DNA from: Oscillatoria sp. FACHB-1407
GTDB lineage: Bacteria; Cyanobacteriota; Cyanobacteriia; Elainellales; Elainellaceae
DNA length: 64,000 nt
Direction of reading: 5' to 3'
NCBI RefSeq assembly: GCF_014697545.1
Contig: NZ_JACJSA010000008.1
Location: forward strand, 246,898 to 310,897
Shown: one piece after another, positions 34,806 to 43,518 of the stretch
How positions within the stretch are numbered: the first letter of the stretch is position 1
Layout of the letters: every line of letters starts with the position of its first letter
The notes under the pieces: generated by a model
What the model saw: only the letters and a program-made list of their open reading frames with translations
Told to the model about the DNA's origin: nothing
Databases searched by the model: none
Position numbers and translations under genes: made by a program

Positions 34806-35816
34806 TTAGGTTAAGCTCTGGGCACAACGAAAACCAATGTGCCGATGACCGCGATCGGGTTCACGAGAAAATCCGGTGCGAAAGTAGGTTGTTAGCTCAT
34901 TGGGGGAGGAATCAAAGACATGATCACCACCACGAGTCACCCGTTCCCCAACGGCATCGGGTTGTTCCCGTCCATCATCAGGATTGTAAGGATAGGGACG
35001 ATACAACGTGCTCGTCCACTCGGCTAAATTGCCTGCCAGGTCATGCACGCCCTCCGGGGTTGCGCCTGCGGTGTGAGTCCCGATCGCCTCCGTTGCTCCA
35101 GAATTGCGCCCATACACAGCACGATCGCGAGTTGGAGGTTCATCGCCCCAGGGGTAGGTGCGTCCCTGCAACCCTCGTGCGGCAGCTTCCCACTCAACCT
35201 CGGTTGGTAACCTCGACCCACGCCACTGACAAAACTCTTTTGCACCACGCCAGGTCGTTTCAGCAATGGGGTGGTCTGCGTAACCAGATTCAGCGACAAA
35301 CTGCCCATTTTGAATGGCAATCCGTGTATGTTCATCATCCAGAGCGATGAGCGGATTTTGCTGGTTGCCCTCTGCCCCTTCGATAAAAAGAGGAGCTACT
35401 GATTCTGGCAAATCACTGGAGCGGATTTCTCCAGCAGCAGCATTCTGGAGGGGTTGAATCTCCAACGAATTGAGAAACTCTGCATATTGAGCATTCGTCA
35501 CCTCATAGCGATCGATTTGAAATGCGGCGATCGCCACTTGATGAACGGGTTGAGTATCTTCGGCTGCATCTGACCCGATTGTGTAGGTTCCAGCAGGGAT
35601 GCGAACCATCGAGGATGGAGATGCAGAGGGACTGACGGCAACTGCCCCACTGGGAGAGCTTTGCATCTCCCCTGGATCTGCTGCGGGGGAAGGAACAACC
35701 GTTGAAACGTTCGTTCCACAACTGATGATGAGGAGTGCTGTCGCCAGTATTGTTCCAAAGAATTGAATTCGCTTGCGCTTTGTGGGAAGCGATCGCAATT
35801 GAGAGAGCATACTCAT
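34806..35816 (-). CDS. Lipoprotein with formylglycine-generating-enzyme-like (SUMF1) domain
   Basis: About 336 residues. A hydrophobic N-terminal segment ends in a lipobox-like IISC with Cys33, followed by a Ser/Pro-rich linker and an FGE-sulfatase domain: MVRIPAGTYTIGSD, YEVTNAQYAEFL, CQWRGSRLPTEVEWEAAARG, GNLAEWTS and HIGFRCAQ. The start at 35816 (MSML) with AGGA upstream is preferred to a TTG at 35834. The paired catalytic cysteines of true FGE are not evident, so it is probably a non-catalytic or different-substrate member of the superfamily. Confidence 0.82.
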   Translation of the reverse strand: MSMLSQLRSLPTKRKRIQFFGTILATALLIISCGTNVSTVVPSPAADPGEMQSSPSGAVAVSPSASPSSMVRIPAGTYTIGSDAAEDTQPVHQVAIAAFQIDRYEVTNAQYAEFLNSLEIQPLQNAAAGEIRSSDLPESVAPLFIEGAEGNQQNPLIALDDEHTRIAIQNGQFVAESGYADHPIAETTWRGAKEFCQWRGSRLPTEVEWEAAARGLQGRTYPWGDEPPTRDRAVYGRNSGATEAIGTHTAGATPEGVHDLAGNLAEWTSTLYRPYPYNPDDGREQPDAVGERVTRGGDHVFDSSPNELTTYFRTGFSREPDRGHRHIGFRCAQSLT

Positions 35817-35871
35817 GTTTTGTCCTGATGCCAAATTGAGAGTTTGGTTATAACCAACACTTGCTATGTGC

Positions 35872-36012
35872 CACTACCATTGACCATTAACCATTGACCA
35901 TTAACTATTGACCATTAACTATTGACCATTGACCATTAACTATTGACCATTGACTATTGACCATTAACTATTGACCATTAACTATTGACCATTAACTATT
36001 GACCATTGACCA
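35872..36012. repeat. TTGACCATTAACTATTGACC simple-repeat array
   Basis: About 140 bases of 7-8-base units (TTGACCA, TTAACTA) between the response regulator stop and the lipoprotein start. Same class as the array at 25099-25330. Confidence 0.75.
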
Positions 36013-36024
36013 CTAACTAAACAC

Positions 36025-36690
36025 CTACACTCGTAACCGATATCCCATCCCTCGCACAGTTTCGATGCGATCGTCCCCTAACTTTTTCCGCAAATGCCCG
36101 ACATAGACATTGACAATGTTGGTGCCGGGGTCATAGTCATATCCCCAAATGCGATCGAGGATTTGTTCTCGTGTCAGCACCTGCATTGGATGCCGCAGAA
36201 AAAACTCTAAAAGTAGGAACTCTCGTGCTGACAACTCGATGGAGCGATCGTCTACCCACGCTTGACGGGTCAACAAATCGAGCGTAATGTTGCCGACTTG
36301 CAGGGCGGTATCCGGTTGCGTGCGAGGTACACGGTTGCGGAGTTGCACTCGAATTCGGGCGAGCAGTTCTTCAAAGCTAAAGGGTTTGGTGATGTAATCA
36401 TCTGCCCCGCCTTCCAGTCCAGCAACCGTATTTTGGACACCATCTCGTGCAGTGAGAACGACGATCGGAATGGTGTGTCCCTGCCCGCGCAGGGCTTTGA
36501 GCACATCTAAGCCATCTTGATCAGGCAAGCCGAGATCAAGAACTATCAGATCAAACTCACCACCATAGCTGACTTGCAGTGCCTCACGTCCGGTGTTAAC
36601 GGCGATGGTCGTGAAGCCGTGCGCCTGTAGACCGGACTCCAAAAAGTCGATGATGCGGGGATTGTCTTCGATGATCAGAATCCGATTCAT
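36025..36690 (-). CDS. OmpR-family response regulator
   Basis: A 221-residue two-domain regulator. The receiver domain begins MNRILIIEDNPRI, with the phospho-acceptor Asp in FDLIVLDLGLPDQDG and Lys in DDYITKPFSFEEL. The C-terminal winged helix is ELSAREFLLLEFFLRHP ... VYVGHLRKKLGDD. The start at 36690 lies inside the kinase gene, which it overlaps by 95 bases in another frame. It is closer to RppA/QseB/CusR-type regulators than to PhoB; the signal is unknown. Confidence 0.9.
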   Translation of the reverse strand: MNRILIIEDNPRIIDFLESGLQAHGFTTIAVNTGREALQVSYGGEFDLIVLDLGLPDQDGLDVLKALRGQGHTIPIVVLTARDGVQNTVAGLEGGADDYITKPFSFEELLARIRVQLRNRVPRTQPDTALQVGNITLDLLTRQAWVDDRSIELSAREFLLLEFFLRHPMQVLTREQILDRIWGYDYDPGTNIVNVYVGHLRKKLGDDRIETVRGMGYRLRV

Positions 36691-38155
36691 GGGTTGCTCT
36701 GTCTGTACTCGCCTCAAGCGGTATCACAATGGTAAAGGTAGACCCCTGACCGGGGCGACTGAGAAGTTCCACCCATCCGCCATGTGCCTGAGCGATCGCC
36801 TCTACAATGGCAAGCCCCAGACCATGATTCTCACCCAACGCTTCATCCACATCTCCCTGGATCTGGCGGGTCGTGGCACGGGCAAACCGCTCAAAAATCC
36901 TTGCCTGATCCTCTAGTGCAATGCCCTCGCCCGTATCTCTCACCCAGATGTAGGCATGATCATCCCGCACCGAGGAACCCAGGGCGATCGCATCCCCTTC
37001 CTGGGTATGGCGAATGGCATTCTGCACCAGATTCATCACAGCTTGAGTGATGCGCTGGCGATCGACCCGAATAGGACTCAAGCCCTTCGATTCCAGTTTC
37101 CACTGGCGATCTGCCATCGAGCGAACCTTCAAATACAGTTCTTCGGTGAGCCAGTCCAATTCTTCTAGCCGCAAGGCGAGAAAATCAGGACGTTCTGCTT
37201 TTGCCAGTAACAGCAAATCGTTTACCAACCGATTCATGCGGTCAAGTTCGTCGATGGCTAGCGCGATCGTCTCTGCCTGTCGTTCTGGACGGTATTTCAG
37301 CGTTTCCAAATAGCCGCGAATCACGGTGATGGGTGTTCGCAACTCGTGACCCGCATCCTTGAGAAATTCTTGCTGACTTTCAAAGGCGATCTGCAACCGA
37401 TCCAACATTTCATTGAAAGTCGTCGTTAGATGAGCAATTTCATCCGTTCCCTCAACCGCAATGCGCTGCGTCATGTCTGACTCTGTGATGGATTGAGCCG
37501 TTTGGGTCAATACTCGGAGGGGAGCCAGCACCCGTCCTGCCGTTGCCCAGGCGATCGCCGCCGCCACTGCCATCACCCCCAGCGTAGCCGGGATAATCAG
37601 CAACACCGCTCCATTCACCACCTGATATTCACTATCCGCACAGTGAACAATGACCAGCACACCTTGCGTCTGCCCATTCACCACAACAGGTTCTGCAAAG
37701 TAAAACAATTCCCCTGCTGCGGTATTCACAATGTCATGGTTTGGAGTTGTCAGTTGCCCCCACTCTTGCAACAAATCCGCCTCTTCTACCAATAACTTGG
37801 CTGGAACCTGATTAGAGTAACGATAAACTTGACCATTTAACAGGGCGATCGCATAGTCATCTGCATCGACAGGCTCATATTGAGCTAAAAACGCATCCAA
37901 AACAATAGTCGCCTGTTGTTCTGGAGCAACGGTTGTGTCGATGCGTTGTTGTCGGGCAATCTGCTGAAACTCCCGAATCTGGCGAGACACATACTCCCGT
38001 GATTGATCTCGAATGCGCTCATACAGAATGTGATGGGTCACTAAGATCGATGTCACGCTTGAGAAAGCCGTGAGCAAGAAATACCAGACAAAAATTCGGG
38101 GGCGGGTGCTGTTAAACCATTGCCGCCAATGCTTAACCGTCGTCACTACTCTCAT
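36596..38155 (-). CDS. HAMP-containing sensor histidine kinase
   Basis: This 519-residue kinase has TM helix 1 near 20-40, a periplasmic sensor region of about 140 residues, TM helix 2 (GAVLLIIPATLGVMAVAAAI), HAMP (LAPLRVLTQTAQSITESDM), HisKA (FLKDAGHELRTPITVIRG) and a catalytic domain ending LGLAIVEAIAQAHGG ... FTIVIPLEA. After the fold ends, about 35 extra residues run through the start of the response regulator gene. Its start overlaps the preceding small ORF as ATGA. Kinase first, regulator second is the reverse of the common order. Confidence 0.88.
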   Translation of the reverse strand: MRVVTTVKHWRQWFNSTRPRIFVWYFLLTAFSSVTSILVTHHILYERIRDQSREYVSRQIREFQQIARQQRIDTTVAPEQQATIVLDAFLAQYEPVDADDYAIALLNGQVYRYSNQVPAKLLVEEADLLQEWGQLTTPNHDIVNTAAGELFYFAEPVVVNGQTQGVLVIVHCADSEYQVVNGAVLLIIPATLGVMAVAAAIAWATAGRVLAPLRVLTQTAQSITESDMTQRIAVEGTDEIAHLTTTFNEMLDRLQIAFESQQEFLKDAGHELRTPITVIRGYLETLKYRPERQAETIALAIDELDRMNRLVNDLLLLAKAERPDFLALRLEELDWLTEELYLKVRSMADRQWKLESKGLSPIRVDRQRITQAVMNLVQNAIRHTQEGDAIALGSSVRDDHAYIWVRDTGEGIALEDQARIFERFARATTRQIQGDVDEALGENHGLGLAIVEAIAQAHGGWVELLSRPGQGSTFTIVIPLEASTDRATHESDSDHRRQSPHHRLFGVRSTGARLHDHRR

Positions 38156-38352
38156 TTCACCCTCCCATTTTGGCGCGATAGGGAAACTTCCAAGAATGCC
38201 AGAAATCGAGATTCCGTAGACTGCACAGAAGCCGTTTCTAATGGGTTAGAACAGTCTGTGGTTTTTATGGATGTATTAGCCGTTTGAATCATCTGCTGAT
38301 GCAGATAACTCATATATTGCCCAATCGTTGGCTGAAATGGGAGGGATGCCAT
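38152..38352 (-). CDS. Small hypothetical protein coupled to the histidine kinase gene
   Basis: Encodes 66 residues (MASLPFQPTIGQYMSYLHQQ at the start) with no TM helix and no family that I recognise. Evidence that it is real: it lies between the cytochrome b561 gene (18 bases away) and the kinase gene, its stop overlaps the kinase start in ATGA, and AGGAG is about 10 bases before its ATG. It may be a regulatory partner of the kinase (inference). Confidence 0.55.
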   Translation of the reverse strand: MASLPFQPTIGQYMSYLHQQMIQTANTSIKTTDCSNPLETASVQSTESRFLAFLEVSLSRQNGRVK

Positions 38353-38370
38353 AATGCATAGACTCCTACA

Positions 38371-38991
38371 TTACGACTGCTTGACAGACATTTTTTTGAG
38401 AGCCTGGTTTGCTCGTCGCCAGAGCGATCGCACATATTTTTGTTGGTCGATCATGTGCATGACGATAAACGCTAAAAACGTATACGCAAGCCAAAAATGT
38501 AGATTGCGGGCTAAGCCGACTACGGCTGAATTTTGCGGAAAAATATCTGGCAATGTCAGCCAAAAGAACGGCACGTTTCCACTTTGGTAGGAATTCGATA
38601 AAAAGAATCCGCTCAATGGAACGGCTAGCATAAACACATAAATTGCCGTATGCAGTAAAAAGGCGCGAATCCATTCCCCATTGATTTTGGGCAAACGACG
38701 AGTATACTTCCGCCACCAGACACGCTGCAAAATAAAAATCCGCAACGTCAACAACGCCATCGTTAACGCCCCAATCGATTTGTGCAGCGTGTAGGCGTGT
38801 TCCCGCAATGCGATTTCTTCTGACATTTGCTCCATAGCAAAGCCACCCACAAACAACACGAGATAAAACGCTGCCATCCACCAGTGCACCGACCACAATT
38901 GCTTAAAAGCTGAATTGAGACGAGCTTGAGGTTTTGTTGCTTGCTTTGGGGTCTGAACCGTCGGTTTGGGTGGAATTAATTGAGAACTCAT
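38371..38991 (-). CDS. Cytochrome b561 family membrane protein
   Basis: A 206-residue protein with four TM helices and the heme-ligand histidines in the expected places (SVHWWMAAFYLVLFVGGF, TLHKSIGALTMALLTLRIF, LLHTAIYVFML, NLHFWLAYTFLAFIVMH). YodB/CybB-type cytochromes pass electrons from quinol, for example to superoxide. The start at 38991 has AGGAGG six bases upstream, which settles it against 39078. It is first in an operon with the small ORF, histidine kinase and response regulator, so the two-component system may sense redox or superoxide (inference). Confidence 0.82.
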   Translation of the reverse strand: MSSQLIPPKPTVQTPKQATKPQARLNSAFKQLWSVHWWMAAFYLVLFVGGFAMEQMSEEIALREHAYTLHKSIGALTMALLTLRIFILQRVWWRKYTRRLPKINGEWIRAFLLHTAIYVFMLAVPLSGFFLSNSYQSGNVPFFWLTLPDIFPQNSAVVGLARNLHFWLAYTFLAFIVMHMIDQQKYVRSLWRRANQALKKMSVKQS

Positions 38992-39405
38992 CAAATACCT
39001 CCTAATACAGAAATTAACTCTCCAAATCCACATGTCTGCGCTCTGATATTCAATATCTGAGAGTTCTATAAATCTCAAATAAACGGTTTATAAAAACTTT
39101 TTTATGTTTCTGGTGTAGCAATCCTTTCTGGTGCGTAAAAAGTAGTGAAGACAGATAGTTGTGGGTTAATGGTCAATCGTCAATCGTTAATCGTCATTAG
39201 CGTCAATCCCAAATCAACCACCACTGACTACTGACTACTGACTACTAATCACTGACCCTTGACCCTTGACCCTTGACCGCTAACAAAGCAATTCCCACAA
39301 CCAAGTTAGGGCTGCTACATCACTGCCAGATGTTAGCAATTAAGACAATTCCTCAAGGCAATGGCACGGTAGACTAAACTCCGTTTGTGTTGTTTAACCT
39401 TTGTC
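38992..39405. promoter_or_regulatory. Divergent intergenic region with simple repeats
   Basis: It should contain the promoters of the b561 operon (left) and the cysteine hydrolase gene (right). 39160-39280 is TCAATCGTTAATCG / ACTGACTACTGACCC / TTGACCC simple-repeat DNA. I found no NtcA-type GTAN8TAC site here. Confidence 0.4.
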
Positions 39406-40086
39406 ATGCCTAAGTTTGTCAACGCTGATCCCTATCCCTATCCCTACAATGGCGACCTGCGCCCTGAGAATACCGCCATTTTGGTGATCGATATGCAGGT
39501 CGATTTCTGTGGATTGGGTGGCTATTTAGACAAAAAAGGTTATGATGTCTCCCTGACTCGTGCCGCGATCGCCCCCATCAAATCTCTGTTAACCGTGGTA
39601 CGCGAAAAGGGCTTTCACATCTTTTTTACCCGTGAGGGACACCGTCCTGACTTGTACGACCTGCCTACAACAAAACACTGGCGCAGCAAACGAGCCGGAG
39701 CCGAGATCGGCAGTGAGGGTCCGTTAGGACGGGTGTTAGTCCGAGGAGAAGAGGGATGGGACATCATCCCAGAATTGAAACCACTACCCCAAGAACCTGT
39801 AATTGACAAACCGGGGAATGGCGCATTTTATGCCACCGATCTCGATCACATGCTGCGACAACGAGGAGTTGCCAATGTGGTTGTTTGTGGGGTCACCACT
39901 GCTGTCTGTGTTCACTCAACCCTGAGAGAGGCAAGCGATCGCGGTTATGATACGCTGTTGCTCGAAGACTGCTGTGGCGAAAGCGATTATCAACTACACC
40001 TGGCCGCGATCGAGATGGTGAAGATGGAAGGCGGGATTTTTGGAGCGGTGGCAACTTCTGAGCAATTTCTTGAAGCGTTGATTTGA
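39406..40086 (+). CDS. Cysteine hydrolase (isochorismatase superfamily), possible biuret or ureide hydrolase
   Basis: A 226-residue enzyme with the catalytic triad Asp29 (ILVIDMQVDF), Lys135 (VIDKPGNGAF) and Cys168 (GVTTAVCVHST). The N-terminus PYPYNGDLRPENTAIL resembles biuret hydrolases and related amidohydrolases that release ammonia or urea-like products. Its neighbour on one side is the urea transporter operon, which supports a role in supplying urea or ammonia nitrogen, but the two are convergent and not one operon. ATG 39406 is preferred to 39385. Nicotinamidase or RutB-like activity remains possible. Confidence 0.75.
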   Translation: MPKFVNADPYPYPYNGDLRPENTAILVIDMQVDFCGLGGYLDKKGYDVSLTRAAIAPIKSLLTVVREKGFHIFFTREGHRPDLYDLPTTKHWRSKRAGAEIGSEGPLGRVLVRGEEGWDIIPELKPLPQEPVIDKPGNGAFYATDLDHMLRQRGVANVVVCGVTTAVCVHSTLREASDRGYDTLLLEDCCGESDYQLHLAAIEMVKMEGGIFGAVATSEQFLEALI

Positions 40087-40421
40087 AGCTCTCAATTCGG
40101 GGTTTGAGAAACACTTCAAGAGCAAAACCGACCTGCGTCGGTTCGGCAAACGTTGATTTTCCGTAGTCTGCGCAGGTGGGCTCGGCTCCAGATAGCCGCG
40201 AATTCATTCGCCAGGTTCAATTCCCCAATCACTAGATGCACCCATGGAACCGTTGCTTTAGGAGGCAGAGCCTCCGTCACTCCATTTCCAAGCAGGAGCT
40301 TGGAAACGAGGTTTGTATGAGATTTGTTTACGAAGAGAGTAACAGAAGAGGGATTCAGTCAAAGATTTGTCAGAAAGCTGATTCAGGCGAAGTAGCATCG
40401 ACTGAATTTGGTAGCTCAACT
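40087..40421. repeat. REP-related repeats and GGAGGCAGAGCCTCC palindrome
   Basis: 40124-40218 contains ACCGACCTGCGTCGGT, a degenerate REP stem and GCGAATTCATTCGCC, in the same order as at 5860-5965. 40259-40310 has GGAGGCAGAGCCTCC and CCAAGCAGGAGCTTGG palindromes. The region lies between convergent genes. Confidence 0.65.
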
Positions 40422-41177
40422 CTAAACCGCCAGGAACCGCTGAATCACTTCATTGCTCAACTCACTGGTGGGACCCGATGCCACAATGCCACCTTTTTGC
40501 ATAGCGTAGTAGCGATCGGCTTGACGCACAAAATGTAAGTGTTGTTCTACTAAAAGAACTGAAATACCTGTGGTTGCAACGATGCGGCGAACGGCTGCCT
40601 CAATGTCGAGGATGATCGAGGGCTGAATACCTTCGGTGGGTTCGTCGAGCACTAACAGTTTGGGATTACCCATCAGCGCACGGGCGATCGCCAATTGTTG
40701 CTGCTGACCACCACTGAGGTCACCGCCCATGCGACCTAGCATTGTCTTCAGAACGGGGAATAGCTCAAAAATCTCATCGGGAATGTTTTTGGGTCCCTTC
40801 ACCTTTTCGGCACGCGCCTCAAATCCCAGAATCAGATTTTCCTTAACGGTGAGACGGGGAATGATTTCACGTCCCTGCGGCACATAACCAATCCCTAAGC
40901 GGGCGCGTTGGTCAGGGGAGATGCCAGTAATAGGGCGATCGCCAAACACAATTGAGCCTCGCCGGGGTTGGATCAACCCCATGATGGTTTTGAGCAGGGT
41001 TGTCTTGCCCACCCCGTTACGCCCGATCAAGCACACCATCTGCCCTTTGGGCACGCTCAAATCCACATCGCGCAAAATGTGGCTCTCACCGTAGTAGACA
41101 TTTAAGCCGGACACTTGCAGCATCAGGGAGCCAGAAGCGGTATCGGGAGTAAGGACGGAGGAATTGGCTTGAGTCAT
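40422..41177 (-). CDS. urtE: Urea ABC transporter ATP-binding protein UrtE
   Basis: A 251-residue ABC ATPase of the branched-chain amino acid (LivF) type: Walker A GRNGVGKTTLLKTIMGL, signature LSGGQQQQLAIARAL, Walker B LLVLDEPTEGIQPSI. UrtE and UrtD form the ATPase pair of the high-affinity urea importer. The start at 41177 (MTQANSSV) is chosen because the frame to 41312 runs through a simple repeat. It is last in the urtABCDE order and separated from urtD by about 290 bases of repeat DNA. Confidence 0.93.
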   Translation of the reverse strand: MTQANSSVLTPDTASGSLMLQVSGLNVYYGESHILRDVDLSVPKGQMVCLIGRNGVGKTTLLKTIMGLIQPRRGSIVFGDRPITGISPDQRARLGIGYVPQGREIIPRLTVKENLILGFEARAEKVKGPKNIPDEIFELFPVLKTMLGRMGGDLSGGQQQQLAIARALMGNPKLLVLDEPTEGIQPSIILDIEAAVRRIVATTGISVLLVEQHLHFVRQADRYYAMQKGGIVASGPTSELSNEVIQRFLAV

Positions 41178-41204
41178 GGGAAGAGGGAAGAGGGAAAAAA
41201 GAAA

Positions 41205-41462
41205 GAAGAAGGAGAAAGAGAAAGGCTGAAGGATAAAGGCTGAAGGATAAAGGCTGAAGGATAAAGGCTGAAGGATAAAGGCTGAAGGATAAGAAAATTC
41301 CGAACCCACCAACCCCTAACGATTAGCTATTGACCATTAACCATTGACCATTGACCATCAACCATTGACCATTAACCATTGGCTATTGACCATTAACCAT
41401 TAACCATTGACGATTAACCATTAACCATTGACGATTGACCATCAACCACTAACAATTGACCG
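41205..41462 (-). repeat. Two simple-repeat arrays separating urtD from urtE
   Basis: 41217-41292 has five ATAAAGGCTGAAGG units (15-base period), and 41325-41462 has TTGACCATTAACC units. urtD and urtE are normally adjacent, so the insertion of repeat DNA is secondary. The arrays would be transcribed within the operon. Confidence 0.8.
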
Positions 41463-42275
41463 TTACCCAATGACATCAGAGCCACTGGCAACCTCTAGAA
41501 CTGCCTGGTCGAGACTGATCGGCTTTTCCGAGTGAACTTCTTGTCCCAGATAGACTTCAATCACACGAGGATCACTCTGCACCTCATCGATCGTGCCTTC
41601 AAAGAGCACAGAGCCTTCATGTAAAACTGTGACCTGACGAGCAATTTGCCGGACAAATTCCATATCGTGTTCGATCACGATGACGGAATGGCTTTCTGCG
41701 AGCGACAGCAACAGATCTCCTGTGCGTTCGGTTTCTTCGTCGGTGAGTCCGGCAACAGGCTCATCCACCAACAGCAGATCGGGGGATTGGGCAACCAACA
41801 TGCCAATTTCTAACCATTGCTTCTCACCGTGAGAAAGCAAGTTTGCTTTCATATCGGCTTTATGAGTCAAGCCAATCGTTTCCAGTAAGCTCACGACATT
41901 CCGTTTCTCCGGTGCTGGAGTTCCTTGAAACAGCGTCGAAAATACATTCTTGTTGCGATTACACGCTAGCTCTAGATTTTCACGGGGAGTCAAATTGAGA
42001 TAAACCCGTGGAGTTTGAAACTTACGACCTACGCCGAACCGTGCGATTTGGTGTTCCTTGAGCGATCGCACATTACGCCCTTTGACCAGCACCCGCCCCT
42101 CAGTTGGTTTGACTTTACCCGTGATCACATCCAAAAAGGTCGTTTTACCTGCCCCGTTTGGACCAATGATCACCCGCAACTCACCGACATCCATGCTGAA
42201 ATTGAGATGATTGAGAGCTTTGAAACCGTCAAAATCAACGGTTAAATTCTCAATTTCCAAGATTTTTCCGCTCAT
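41463..42275 (-). CDS. urtD: Urea ABC transporter ATP-binding protein UrtD
   Basis: This 270-residue LivG-type ATPase has Walker A GPNGAGKTTFLDVITG, LSHGEKQWLEIGML in place of the usual signature (typical of UrtD) and Walker B LLLVDEPVAGLTDEE. It starts 26 bases inside the end of urtC, which indicates coupled translation. The C-terminus runs directly into simple-repeat DNA. Confidence 0.94.
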   Translation of the reverse strand: MSGKILEIENLTVDFDGFKALNHLNFSMDVGELRVIIGPNGAGKTTFLDVITGKVKPTEGRVLVKGRNVRSLKEHQIARFGVGRKFQTPRVYLNLTPRENLELACNRNKNVFSTLFQGTPAPEKRNVVSLLETIGLTHKADMKANLLSHGEKQWLEIGMLVAQSPDLLLVDEPVAGLTDEETERTGDLLLSLAESHSVIVIEHDMEFVRQIARQVTVLHEGSVLFEGTIDEVQSDPRVIEVYLGQEVHSEKPISLDQAVLEVASGSDVIG

Positions 42276-43422
42276 GCTGAACCTCTGGGTCTTTTTCTAA
42301 GCTGGGATAGGTCGCAACGCTACGACGACCTGTTAAGGTCTGGAACCACTCCACGCTGCGATCGCGCAACACTCCGACAATTCCGGTGGGCATCGCCAGC
42401 ACCACCAACAGGAACAAACCGCCCTGGAAGAACAACCAGATGTCCGGAAACTGTTCACTCAGCAAACTCTTAGCAAAGTTCACCACTAACGCGCCCAACA
42501 CCGCTCCTGCCAGGGTTGCCCGTCCGCCAACCGCCACCCAAATCACCATCTCAATTGAGAAAGCGATATCCATCGACTTAGGCGAGATGATCCCGGTTTG
42601 CAGGGTGAACATCGCTCCAGCCAATCCGGCAAGGGCACCCGACACCGCAAACACCAGCACCTTAAAGCCCGTGGGGTCATAGCCCGAAAAACGGACACGG
42701 GGTTCATCATCTCGGATGGCAATGAGCAAGCGTCCGAACCGTCCACTGGTCAACCAACGACAGAGCGCGTAAGCCAGCACCAGGAAGATCACGGTTGCTA
42801 CATAAAATCCAAAGCGGGTGCCCTCATCTTTGACTGAAGCTCCCAGCAATGTATTGAAGTCGGTCAAACCGTTGGTGCCGTTGATCAGCTTTTGTTGCCC
42901 GTTGAAAAAGTTGAAAAAGATGATGGTGGTTGCCTGCGTCAGGATGGAGAAATAAACACCCCGAATCCGGTTGCGAAACACCAGGTAGCCCAGAATCGCT
43001 GCCAGAATTGCAGGAATCAGAACCACCGCAAACATGGAGAAGCTAAAGGAGTAAAAAGGCTTCCAGAACCAGGGCAACTCAGTCACCCCGTAGAGGGTCA
43101 TAAATTCTGGCAGTTGAATGCTGGCACTCGCTGGAATCTGAAGCTTCATGTGCATCGCCAGAGCATAGCCCCCCAACGCAAAGAAGACCCCATGCCCCAG
43201 GCTCAGCAATCCGGTGTAACCCCAGATCAGGTCGATTCCCAACGCCACGATCGCCAACGCCAGAAACCGCCACAGCAACTCCAGACGAAAGTCCGACAGA
43301 ATCGCCGGAACGATAAAGATCAACGCCAGTGCGATCGCCAGAACAATACCTGACTCAATTAGGAGCGATCGCTGTTTCCCTGCCTTGGCTACCGATGGTT
43401 CAACGGCTGCTTGTGTTGTCAT
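42250..43422 (-). CDS. urtC: Urea ABC transporter permease UrtC
   Basis: This 390-residue LivM-type membrane protein has about ten TM helices; LIWGYTGLLSLGHGVFFALGG is the family hallmark, and GAVLGALVVNFAKSLLSEQFP is near the C-terminus. It pairs with UrtB to form the urea channel. About 95 bases with ATCCTTCAGCGTTTAACC simple repeats separate it from urtB. The start MTTQAAVEPS at 43422 is well placed before the first helix. Confidence 0.94.
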   Translation of the reverse strand: MTTQAAVEPSVAKAGKQRSLLIESGIVLAIALALIFIVPAILSDFRLELLWRFLALAIVALGIDLIWGYTGLLSLGHGVFFALGGYALAMHMKLQIPASASIQLPEFMTLYGVTELPWFWKPFYSFSFSMFAVVLIPAILAAILGYLVFRNRIRGVYFSILTQATTIIFFNFFNGQQKLINGTNGLTDFNTLLGASVKDEGTRFGFYVATVIFLVLAYALCRWLTSGRFGRLLIAIRDDEPRVRFSGYDPTGFKVLVFAVSGALAGLAGAMFTLQTGIISPKSMDIAFSIEMVIWVAVGGRATLAGAVLGALVVNFAKSLLSEQFPDIWLFFQGGLFLLVVLAMPTGIVGVLRDRSVEWFQTLTGRRSVATYPSLEKDPEVQHERKNLGN

Positions 43423-43518
43423 TGCTTTTACCCTCTATCCCTCATCCTTCAGCGTTTAACCTTCAGCCTCTATTCCTCATCCTTAATTCTTTCTCTCTTC
43501 CTTTTTCGTTCCTCCCTG

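Noticed and set aside
36025..36690. PhoB for the nearby Pho-box-like site
   Set aside because: The regulator and its kinase look like RppA/CusR-type proteins in an operon with cytochrome b561, and nothing ties them to phosphate.
41178..41312. N-terminal extension of UrtE
   Set aside because: The extra residues are encoded by the ATAAAGGCTGAAGG repeat. The family start is at 41177.
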